From: JBBRNH01 sp038230415
GTDB taxonomy: Bacteria; Bacteroidota; Bacteroidia; Cytophagales; Spirosomataceae
Assembly (NCBI GenBank): GCA_038230415.1
Contig: JBBRNH010000019.1
Location: forward strand, 9,200-73,199
Length of the DNA: 64,000 nt
Direction of reading: 5' to 3'
Shown here piece after piece: positions 1 to 5,574 of this stretch. The position numbers were made by a program, and so were the translations under genes. The first letter of the stretch is position 1. Each line of letters begins with the position of its first letter. Under the pieces are notes generated by a model. The model was given only the letters and a program-made list of their open reading frames with translations, was not told where the DNA came from and searched no databases.

Positions 1-151
1 ACTTTTTGCCGTCGTTGCCCTCGGCAAAGGGCGAGGGTTTGCCAGCGAGGTAGCCCAGAAAGGCGTAGTACTGGTGGTGGTTGATCTGCCGGAGCCGGTC
101 GCAGTGGTCGCGCAGGGTAGTCGTAGTCGTAATGGGTTCAGAGATGTTCAT
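1..151 (-). CDS. Unknown protein, N-terminal 50 codons only
   Basis: An open frame runs leftward off the window edge from an ATG at 151. The visible protein begins MNISEPITTTTTLRDHCDRL and continues with a QINHHQYYAFLGYLAGKPSPF stretch rich in His and aromatic residues, then charged residues. No family is recognised and no signal peptide or membrane segment is visible. It is divergent from the toxin-antitoxin genes, and the 185-bp gap between them holds periodic repeats and palindromes, so the two directions may share control. Only a third or less of a typical gene is visible, so it could also be a non-coding open stretch. Confidence 0.45.
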   Translation of the reverse strand, partial: MNISEPITTTTTLRDHCDRLRQINHHQYYAFLGYLAGKPSPFAEGNDGKK

Positions 152-180
152 GTATTGATACCGGATAATCAATTTTAGGA

Positions 181-252
181 GGTACACCATTCGTTACATT
201 TGCCGTTACACTATTTGTTACGATGTTTGTACCGTTTGGTGTTGCAAACGTA
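181..252. repeat. 12-bp periodic repeats (iteron-like)
   Basis: GTTAC occurs at 193, 205 and 217, exactly 12 bp apart, with weaker members in register at 181 (GGTAC), 229 (GTACC) and 241 (GTTGC). T-rich triplets recur in the second half of several units. Such phased direct repeats are seen in operator arrays and in plasmid replication origins; no replication gene is visible here, so a regulator-binding array is the simpler reading. Confidence 0.45.
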
Positions 253-285
253 AGAAATTTCTTATGAATACAAGAAATTTCTTAC
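250..285. promoter_or_regulatory. Twin palindromic operator upstream of toxin-antitoxin genes
   Basis: The 12-bp palindrome AAGAAATTTCTT occurs at 252-263 and again at 272-283, centre to centre 20 bp, and the pair forms a larger inverted repeat (250-263 with 272-285). It lies immediately upstream of a TAnnTTTG -7 box at 290. Two dyads two helical turns apart next to a promoter fit a repressor such as an antitoxin or the XRE protein encoded at 1583. The binding protein is inferred, not shown. Confidence 0.6.
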
Positions 286-289
286 AAAA

Positions 290-297
290 TATTTTTG
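290..297 (+). promoter_or_regulatory. Promoter -7 box for the toxin-antitoxin operon
   Basis: TATTTTTG matches the Bacteroidota -7 consensus TAnnTTTG. It lies 39 bp before the ATG at 337 and directly behind the twin palindrome, so bound repressor would block it. No convincing -33 TTTG was found at the usual spacing. Confidence 0.5.
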
Positions 298-336
298 TTG
301 TACAAATAATGTTCTGAAAATCAAAGAGTTGGGCTA

Positions 337-402
337 ATGAAAACAACCATCAATGACCGAATTGCTAAGAAACAGGTCAAAGCCGCCATTGACGGCGACC
401 TG
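337..402 (+). repeat. Repeated gene start, copy 1
   Basis: These 66 bp (22 codons, beginning MKTTINDRIAKKQVKAAIDG) match 904-969 at 62 of 66 positions by hand comparison. Similarity stops abruptly after codon 22, where the two antitoxins diverge completely. Confidence 0.85.
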
Positions 403-582
403 TATCAAGAACTACTTCACCGGAAAGGCGTACAGGCCGTTGAGTTGGCCCCAACGGTTAAGCCGGGGGCTGATGCCGTATTGCTTCTCAGTGAAGCCAG
501 TTTAGCAGAATCGTGGCTCACGCCCGAAGACGATCATTGGGACGCTTACTACCAGGAATTATGTATCAGAAAGGAGATGTAG
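337..582 (+). CDS. Antitoxin of a PemK/MazF-type pair
   Basis: An 81-residue protein ahead of, and overlapping by 22 bp, a PemK/MazF-type toxin gene. The C-terminal part (LSEASLAESWLTPEDDHWDA, about residues 51-70) resembles the toxin-neutralising tails of Bacteroidota PemK partners, which often carry an S-L-A-E-x-W-L-x-x-E-x-D pattern. The N-terminal 22 residues are nearly identical to those of the next antitoxin (904), so the protein looks like a chimera of a borrowed start and its own neutralising tail. It probably binds the toxin and autoregulates from the palindromes at 250-285. The role is inferred from gene order and size. Confidence 0.7.
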   Translation: MKTTINDRIAKKQVKAAIDGDLYQELLHRKGVQAVELAPTVKPGADAVLLLSEASLAESWLTPEDDHWDAYYQELCIRKEM

Positions 583-893
583 TGCTGGTGAACTTCCCGT
601 ACAGCGACGGCAGCAAATTCAAGCCGCGCCCGGCATTGATAATCTCGTCGAAGCTGGTAAACCTGACGGGCGATTATATTCTGGTGCAGATCACATCGCA
701 TCTCTGGAATGATGCTCTGTGTGAGCCGCTGGACGTAACCGATTTTAGGGGTAGCGGATTGCCCAAACCCAGCGAGGTGCGGGTGCATAAATTGTTTACG
801 GCAAATCAGAAGCTGATTCTGGCGAAAGCTACAAGGCTTACAAGGGCCTGCCGGATGCGTGTGAACAAAAAATTGATAGCCATCATAAAATGA
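561..893 (+). CDS. PemK/MazF-type mRNA interferase toxin
   Basis: The protein begins MYQKGDVVLVNFPYSDGSKF and continues with RPALIISS, the classic N-terminal strand pattern of the CcdB/PemK fold (GDVVLVxFP followed by KxRPAlVis). The ATG at 561 was chosen because the motif starts right there; a start at 513 would add 16 residues without homology. At 110 residues it has the usual length. It should be a ribosome-linked or free mRNA endonuclease that is inactive while bound by the upstream 81-residue protein. The start codon lies inside the antitoxin gene, so translation is probably coupled. Confidence 0.85.
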   Translation: MYQKGDVVLVNFPYSDGSKFKPRPALIISSKLVNLTGDYILVQITSHLWNDALCEPLDVTDFRGSGLPKPSEVRVHKLFTANQKLILAKATRLTRACRMRVNKKLIAIIK

Positions 894-903
894 TTGACAA
901 CCA

Positions 904-969
904 ATGAAAACAACCATCAATGAGCGAATTACTAAAAAGCAGGTCAAAGCCGCCATTGACGGCGACCTG
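904..969 (+). repeat. Repeated gene start, copy 2
   Basis: Second copy of the 66-bp segment at 337-402 (four differences). The identity with the third gene in the row (1583) extends upstream of the ATG: GACAACCA precedes both starts and the first 26 coding bases agree. Confidence 0.85.
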
Positions 970-1119
970 AAATCACTCCTGGAGGTGATGCTGAAAAAAG
1001 CGGAGTTGACCGAGAGTGACATTGTAGAAAGTTCGCTGCGAAGCTGGATAGCGACCAACTTGGACTTGCTCACCAAAACAGAGCGCGACCGATTTAAGCA
1101 TTTGTTTCTTCGCCCGTGA
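904..1119 (+). CDS. Antitoxin of a PIN-type pair
   Basis: A 71-residue protein whose stop (TGA 1117-1119) overlaps the GTG start of the PIN-domain gene by four bases. Residues 1-22 are the shared start module; residues 23-71 (LLEVMLKKAELTESDIVESS, then a helical tail ending HLFLRP) look helical and acidic-basic, as in small antitoxins that sit ahead of PIN toxins in Bacteroidota. No ribbon-helix-helix or AbrB pattern is obvious. Assignment rests on size, overlap and partner. Confidence 0.65.
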   Translation: MKTTINERITKKQVKAAIDGDLKSLLEVMLKKAELTESDIVESSLRSWIATNLDLLTKTERDRFKHLFLRP

Positions 1120-1562
1120 GACAGTTTTTAGAGCGCGTCTATTTAGATGCCAATGTGGTTATCGGTGATTTTCTGTACCGATGCAAAGGGAACAGCCGTG
1201 ATTACAAAGCACACGTTGCCGTGGAGTACCTGCGTTCCCGCCAGTCGGCCACGTTGTACATCGGCAGTTTTACGCTGATTCAACTGATGAAAACGGCTCA
1301 GGCTGCCAAAATTGATAAGGCAGCCATCCGCGACGAGATCAAACGAATGGCAAGCCGCTACGAACTGGTGCATTTAGAAAAGAAAGACGTGGTGGCGGCA
1401 TTGAGCATCAAACACCCCGATCTGGAAGACGCACTTCAATATGCACTGAGCCAAAAAGTGCATTGTGCCAATGTGGTCTCGAACGACCGGCATTTTGAGT
1501 CATTTGCCGATGTGATTCTGACGAAGCCGGGAAAAATCAGAAAGATTCAACTTGGCGGATAA
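1116..1562 (+). CDS. PIN-domain toxin (VapC-like ribonuclease)
   Basis: 148 residues with a PIN layout: YLDANVVIGDFL at residues 9-20 supplies the first acidic residue, PDLEDALQYA near residue 109 the central acidic cluster, and VSNDRHF near residue 130 the last acidic residue. These are the metal-binding positions of PIN ribonucleases. Translation starts at GTG 1116, overlapping the antitoxin stop (GTGA), which is the usual arrangement for coupled toxin-antitoxin genes. It should cleave RNA when released from its partner; target RNA cannot be told. Confidence 0.8.
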   Translation: MRQFLERVYLDANVVIGDFLYRCKGNSRDYKAHVAVEYLRSRQSATLYIGSFTLIQLMKTAQAAKIDKAAIRDEIKRMASRYELVHLEKKDVVAALSIKHPDLEDALQYALSQKVHCANVVSNDRHFESFADVILTKPGKIRKIQLGG

Positions 1563-1582
1563 AACAAGTAACCGACAACCAA

Positions 1583-2032
1583 ATGAAAACAACCATCAAT
1601 GAGCGAATCGCTCAACTGATTAGCAAGGTGGCGAGGAGCCAGTCCGCGTTTGCTGCATCGTTGGGCAAAAAAGGGGGTTCGATAAGCCCCATTACCACCG
1701 GCAAGAGCAAGCCAGGCTTTGAACTGCTGGAACTCATTATTGATACCTATCCCCAGGTCAGTGCCGACTGGCTGATGAAGGGGGAGGGGCAGATGTTCAA
1801 GAAGGCCGTTGATCCCAATGGGCAGGGCGACGGCTACCTGATGAAGTACATTGCCGAACTCGAACGCAGCAACGCCGAGAAGTCGAAGATGATTGAGCTG
1901 TTACTATCGGGAAAGTCTGAGGGTGTACGTTCAGGCCAAAATGACTACCCTCATATTTGGGTTGCAAAAGGGCTATTACCGCCTTTTTTTTCGACCTTTG
2001 GGGCATCATTTGGGGTACACCACGAAAGCTAA
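1583..2032 (+). CDS. XRE-type DNA-binding protein (phage-repressor-like)
   Basis: 149 residues. Residues 5-65 form an XRE/C1-type helix-turn-helix (AFAASLGKKGGSISPITTGK as the turn region, then DWLMKGEGQMF, a phrase very common in Bacteroidota phage-repressor relatives). Residues 88-112 (YIAELERSNAEKSKMIELLL) form a short coiled coil, probably for dimerisation. After residue 115 the sequence becomes unusual (Trp, Phe, His rich) and may be a replaced or frameshifted end. The first nine codons copy the start of the two antitoxin genes upstream. It may be the repressor acting at 250-285, but that is inference. Confidence 0.75.
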   Translation: MKTTINERIAQLISKVARSQSAFAASLGKKGGSISPITTGKSKPGFELLELIIDTYPQVSADWLMKGEGQMFKKAVDPNGQGDGYLMKYIAELERSNAEKSKMIELLLSGKSEGVRSGQNDYPHIWVAKGLLPPFFSTFGASFGVHHES

Positions 2033-2094
2033 GGGCTTTCAGGCCATGAATTAGATGAGTTATCGGAGTTCGCAGAACCCCTACGAGTGCACAG

Positions 2095-2121
2095 AGCCGG
2101 TCAAACTGACCGGCTTTTTTT
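2095..2121 (+). terminator. Intrinsic terminator
   Basis: AGCCGGTCA, loop AAC, TGACCGGCT, then a run of T: a perfect 9-bp GC-rich stem with a seven-T tail. It points rightward, ending transcription of the toxin-antitoxin/XRE group before the leftward kinase gene. Confidence 0.9.
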
Positions 2122-2161
2122 ATGAGATTGAACGCCTAAAACCATTTGGTTGCTTGAGCTG

Positions 2162-3553
2162 TCAAGCAAATACCAGGGTGAACGTACTGCCAGCGGTCAC
2201 CACAGACTCGGCCCGGAGTTGACCGCCGTGCGCCTGCATAATTTGGCGCGACAGACTCAGGCCAATCCCTGAACCCGTTTTTTTGGTCGTGAAAAACGGA
2301 ATGAAAATTTTTTCTAACGCTTCGGGTTCGATGCCCGGCCCATTGTCGCTGACCCGAATACAAACCCGGCCCCGGTCAATACTACTGACTACACCGATAC
2401 TCGGATTGGGTTGGTCGGTGAGGCTATCCATGGCGTTGCGAAGCAGGTTGATCAGCACCATGTCGAGCTGAGACGCATCGGCGAAAACCCACAGCGGCTG
2501 GGGCCAAACAGTAAGCGTAATCCTGATATGCAGCCGGTGCGCGTCGGGCCGGACGAGGGCCACCACCGCTGTGAGCAAGTCCGTTATCGATACCTCAACC
2601 CGGTTCGGTGCCGGAATGGTGGTAAAATGCCGGTACGCATCCACAAACTGCATGATGCCCTGCCCGCGCTTTTCGATGGTCGAGAGGGCGAGATGGAGAT
2701 CGGTGAGTGGGGAAGAAGGGGAGGAAAGGGATGAGGGGGAAGAAGGAGAGGAAAGGGAGGAAGAGGACGAGGGGGACAGCAGGGCGGGCAGGTCGTGGTC
2801 GAGGATGGTACGCATGGTGCCAACGAGCGAGACAATGGGCGTGATCGAGTTCATGATCTCGTGGCGGAGCACAGTGGTCAGGTTTTGCCACGCTTCGAGT
2901 TCTTTCTGTTGCAACTCTGAATGGATGTTTTGCAGCGAAACCACTGTTAGCAATCTCCCCTGAAGCCGGACATTGGCACACCGTACCGATAATTCTACCT
3001 GATCGGAGGTGTGATAAACGAAGGCTTCAGACTGCGATTGGCCCGTCAGTAAGGCTACCAATGCCGGGTGATCTGTCTGTAATTCAGTTAGTTGGCGCAG
3101 CCTGTACAGAGCCAGTAGTCGCAGGGCCGTTTGATTGATTAACGCCACGTTACCGGCTCCGTCGAAGGCGAGCAAGCCAACCGTAACGTGCTGAACAATG
3201 GTGTTGAGAAATTGGAGGTTGGTTTCGTTCTCGGCCCGCGCCTGCCGAAAGGCATCCAGCACAGTATTAAACTGCTCGTTTAGCCCCCGGAAACTCGGCC
3301 CCAGCCCGCTGTCGGCCCGGAAGGTGCTGGAAAAATCGGCGTATTGCACCGATTCCAGAAACCGGGTCAGTTTGCGGTTTATGCCGGTCAGGAATCGGTA
3401 CAGACTCACCGATTGCCAGGCTGTCAGTATCAATCCGGCACTGATCCAGGCTACCTGTCCGGCGGGGGCCGCGCTGAGGGCATAGCCTACGCCCCCGCCC
3501 GTAACGAGCAGGGCAACAATGCGGAGCGAAATCAGGCGGGCGAAGCGGTTCAT
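2162..3553 (-). CDS. Sensor histidine kinase (NtrY-like)
   Basis: 463 residues: two N-terminal membrane segments (about 10-27 and 33-52) with almost no periplasmic loop, a HAMP-like stretch, a PAS-like domain (about 115-220), the dimerisation helix with phospho-acceptor H231 in LRHEIMNSITPI, and an ATPase domain with N373, DNGPGI (403-408) and GSGIGL (427-432). The tiny loop suggests it senses a signal in the membrane or cytoplasm. A low-complexity Ser/Pro/Leu insert (about 258-283) lies between the two helices of the dimerisation hairpin. Its start overlaps the activator stop (ATGA, 3550-3553), so the pair is co-translated. I infer that it controls the transporter blocks through the activator. 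Confidence 0.92.
   Translation of the reverse strand: MNRFARLISLRIVALLVTGGGVGYALSAAPAGQVAWISAGLILTAWQSVSLYRFLTGINRKLTRFLESVQYADFSSTFRADSGLGPSFRGLNEQFNTVLDAFRQARAENETNLQFLNTIVQHVTVGLLAFDGAGNVALINQTALRLLALYRLRQLTELQTDHPALVALLTGQSQSEAFVYHTSDQVELSVRCANVRLQGRLLTVVSLQNIHSELQQKELEAWQNLTTVLRHEIMNSITPIVSLVGTMRTILDHDLPALLSPSSSSSLSSPSSPSSLSSPSSPLTDLHLALSTIEKRGQGIMQFVDAYRHFTTIPAPNRVEVSITDLLTAVVALVRPDAHRLHIRITLTVWPQPLWVFADASQLDMVLINLLRNAMDSLTDQPNPSIGVVSSIDRGRVCIRVSDNGPGIEPEALEKIFIPFFTTKKTGSGIGLSLSRQIMQAHGGQLRAESVVTAGSTFTLVFA
2700..2782. repeat. Purine-rich low-complexity tract inside the kinase gene
   Basis: The plus strand reads as near-repeats of GGGGAAGAAGGGGAGGAAA-like units. On the coding (minus) strand this gives runs of Ser, Pro and Leu codons. 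The same tract type occurs in the partner activator gene at 4490-4605. It keeps the frame in both. Confidence 0.75.
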
Positions 3554-5016
3554 AATCCGTATTTCTCCATCCGCCGGTACAACGCCTGCCGCGACAGGCC
3601 GAGCGCACGGGCTACGTCGGTGATGTTGCCGTTGTGCTGTTGCAAGGCCTTCTGAATCAGTTGTTTTTCCATGTCTTCGAGTTGTATTTCCTGAACCGGC
3701 GTGAGCGACGAGGCCGGTTTTCCGGCTCTCGCCCAGTCGTCGGCTTCGAGCAGCGTACCCCGCCCGGCTCCGGCCCGAAAAAGAATGACGGCCCGTTCAA
3801 TGGTATGCTGCAACTCGCGGACGTTGCCCGGCCAGGGGTATTGCTGCCACTGCGCCAGCAACGCCGGGCCGATGCCCGTAATTGTTCGGTTGTGCTGTTG
3901 GCTGTACTGTTGCAAAAAATGAGTTGCCAGCAGTGGCAAATCGTTGGGGCGGTCGCGCAGGGGGGGCAAACTTAACTCGATAGTGTTAATCCGGTACAGT
4001 AAATCCTGCCGAAACCGAAGCGTCGGACCGTTCTGGCTCTGTACCCGCTCGTGAATGGCAGCGTTGGTGGCACAAACCAGCCGCACATCAACGTGAATGG
4101 CCCTGTTGCTACCCACCCGCGTCACGGTGCGTTGCTGCAAAACCGACAGCAGCCGGGCTTGCTGCGCCCCGGTGATATTACCGATTTCGTCTAAGAAAAT
4201 GGTGCCGCCCCGCGCTTCCTCAAACCGCCCGGCGCGGTCGTCGCGGGCATCGGTAAAGGCTCCTTTTACGTGGCCGAACAACTCGCTCTCAAATAGTGAT
4301 TCCGTTAATGAACCTAAGTCAACGGCCACGAACGGCCCCTTTTGCCGGGCCGACTGCCGGTGAATCTCCCGTGCCACGAGGTCTTTTCCGGTACCGTTTT
4401 CGCCTAATATCAGCACGTTGGCATCCGTAGGAGCCACCTGCTCAATGGTATCCAAAATCTGGCGCATGGGCGAAAGGGGGGAGCAGATAAAGGAGGAAGG
4501 GGAGGAGAGGGAGAAAGGGGAGGAAAGGGAAGAAGGGGAGAAAGGGGAAGAACGTGGGTCTCCCTCTCCTCCCTTTCCTCCCTCTCTTCCCTTTCCTCCT
4601 CCATTTACTGCCCCGATCAGCGTAGCGACCAATTTGTCGTTTTCCCAGGGTTTTAGCACAAAATCGGTGGCTCCGGCTTTGATGGCCCGCACCGCCATGT
4701 CAACGTCACCGTAGGCCGTAAACAGCACCACAACCAACGCCGGGTCAATATCCAGCACCTGATCGAGCCAGTGAAACCCTTCGTGGCCCGAATTGGTATC
4801 CCGCGTTACGCCCGACCCAATCAGGCGCGACCCGGTCGAGCGCGACCCGGTAAAGTTCATGTCCAGCAACACCGCGTCGTACTGACCATTGGTGATGAGA
4901 AATGGGAGCCGTTCGGGGTTCTTCTCGATGTCGACCTGCCCAAAATGCCGTTTCAGCAACAGCCGGGCCGCCAGCAGTACGTCGGGATCGTCGTCAATGA
5001 TAAGGAGTTTAGTCAT
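3550..5016 (-). CDS. NtrC-family sigma-54 response regulator
   Basis: 488 residues. Receiver domain 1-135 with LLIIDDD, phospho-acceptor D52 and K122; AAA+ domain with Walker A GENGTGKD (205-212) and the sigma-54 contact loop ELFGHVKGAFTDA (GAFTDA for the usual GAFTGA); a Fis-type helix-turn-helix at the end (NITDVARALGLSRQALYRRM). The ATG at 5016 was chosen because the receiver begins there. The receiver has an extended loop after D52, and the linker at about 139-183 carries a Gly/Lys then Ser/Pro low-complexity insert. It should activate -24/-12 promoters, most simply those at 5431, 24867 and 38969 through the palindromes upstream of each. Confidence 0.94.
   Translation of the reverse strand: MTKLLIIDDDPDVLLAARLLLKRHFGQVDIEKNPERLPFLITNGQYDAVLLDMNFTGSRSTGSRLIGSGVTRDTNSGHEGFHWLDQVLDIDPALVVVLFTAYGDVDMAVRAIKAGATDFVLKPWENDKLVATLIGAVNGGGKGREGGKGGEGDPRSSPFSPSSLSSPFSLSSPSSFICSPLSPMRQILDTIEQVAPTDANVLILGENGTGKDLVAREIHRQSARQKGPFVAVDLGSLTESLFESELFGHVKGAFTDARDDRAGRFEEARGGTIFLDEIGNITGAQQARLLSVLQQRTVTRVGSNRAIHVDVRLVCATNAAIHERVQSQNGPTLRFRQDLLYRINTIELSLPPLRDRPNDLPLLATHFLQQYSQQHNRTITGIGPALLAQWQQYPWPGNVRELQHTIERAVILFRAGAGRGTLLEADDWARAGKPASSLTPVQEIQLEDMEKQLIQKALQQHNGNITDVARALGLSRQALYRRMEKYGL
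4490..4605. repeat. Purine tract followed by its inverted copy, inside the activator gene
   Basis: About 65 bp of GGAGGAAAGGGAAGAAGGGG-like sequence is followed after a short gap (4552-4562) by pyrimidine-rich sequence such as TCTTCCCTTTCCTCC, the reverse complement of part of the first half. It codes for the inter-domain linker of the sigma-54 activator, in frame. Confidence 0.7.
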
Positions 5017-5029
5017 TTGTTGGGTATTG

Positions 5030-5273
5030 GCGGTTGTTACACAGAGTTTAACATGAAGTTGCACAGAGATTTTAGTTCATTAAGTAGTTATTTAGGTTGC
5101 TTGTTTGGCATCGCCCCTCGGCTGTGCCGGTTCAGGCGGGAAGTCCGTTCTTGCGCGTATGCTCACAGCCCAGGGGCGGTGGGCGACAAACCCGGTTCTA
5201 CCAAAAATGAACATACCTAAATAGTTAGTTCTTTAAATAAGCCTCTGTTTATCTCTGTGTGATGGTAACGCTG
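5030..5273. repeat. Imperfect palindromic element with internal hairpin
   Basis: This gap of more than 500 bp upstream of the activator holds no gene. GTTACACAGAG at about 5036 faces CTCTGTG...GTAAC near 5253-5269; ATTTAGGT at about 5089 faces ACCTAAAT at about 5214; and CGCCCCTCGGCTGTG (5112-5126) faces CACAGCCCAGGGGCG (5164-5178) with one mismatch. The nested arms suggest a small non-coding mobile element. There is no transposase. Confidence 0.5.
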
Positions 5274-5340
5274 CAAATGCCGTACCTGATTTTCGGGTGG
5301 TTCATTGTCAGTCAGTTAGGGCAAACGAGGCCGGGTGCTG

Positions 5341-5377
5341 TGTCCGAAATCGGACAGGCTGCGTCCGCTATCGGACA
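5341..5377. promoter_or_regulatory. Activator-binding palindrome pair A
   Basis: TGTCCGAAATCGGACA (5341-5356) and CGTCCGCTATCGGACA (5362-5377), start to start 21 bp, two helical turns. The same pair occurs before the permease genes at 24918 and 39020. The distance of 53 bp to the -24/-12 promoter at 5431 is typical of an enhancer for an NtrC-type protein; the activator gene is the divergent neighbour. Confidence 0.8.
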
Positions 5378-5430
5378 ATCTGGTTGCGTTGTAAATGGTT
5401 AACCGATTGATAATCAAGCCATCAAAAATG

Positions 5431-5446
5431 TGGCATATTGTTTGGC
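5431..5446 (+). promoter_or_regulatory. Sigma-54-like promoter A
   Basis: TGGCATATTGTTTGGC: GG at -24 and TTG at -12 with normal spacing; the -12 box reads TTGG instead of TTGC, the same deviation as in promoter B at 24867. It should drive the adaptor, ATPase and first four permeases. Confidence 0.65.
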
Positions 5447-5472
5447 ATATAGTAATCAGCAAGGTTGACTAT

Positions 5473-5563
5473 TTTTTGTCATGCTGACGCAAAGAAGTAG
5501 CTTACTCGAACAAAACTGTAATTAACTGGCGCAGGATTCTTCCTTGCGTCAGCATGACAAAAA
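5473..5563. repeat. Long inverted repeat in the adaptor leader
   Basis: 25-bp arms at 5473-5497 and 5539-5563 match at 24 of 25 positions (core GTCATGCTGACGCAA). The 41-bp spacer has no gene. The right arm contains the ATG at 5554 that an automatic start choice would use. The arm sequence resembles intergenic palindromes scattered in many Bacteroidota genomes. Confidence 0.85.
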
Positions 5564-5574
5564 CGCTGAAACCA

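Noticed and set aside
549..1076. Leftward open frame of 175 codons over the toxin-antitoxin genes
   Set aside because: It lies antisense to two well-supported overlapping pairs and its protein has no recognisable pattern.
1..2121. Prophage or integrated plasmid border
   Set aside because: Toxin-antitoxin genes and an XRE repressor suggest accessory DNA, but no integrase, attachment duplication or phage structural gene is visible.
2411..2981. Open frames rich in Gly/Glu or Pro/Ser in several frames over the kinase gene
   Set aside because: They come from the purine-rich tract, which is open in most frames; only the kinase frame carries domain motifs.
4771..5220. Rightward frame of 149 codons across the activator start and the palindromic element
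   Set aside because: It contains a repeated Arg/Pro/Gly string from the receiver loop and runs through the palindrome; no family resemblance.
5443..5458. Second TGGCAT as another sigma-54 promoter
   Set aside because: The sequence 10 bp on (AATCA) has no TTG; the first TGGCAT at 5431 fits both boxes and the common spacing.
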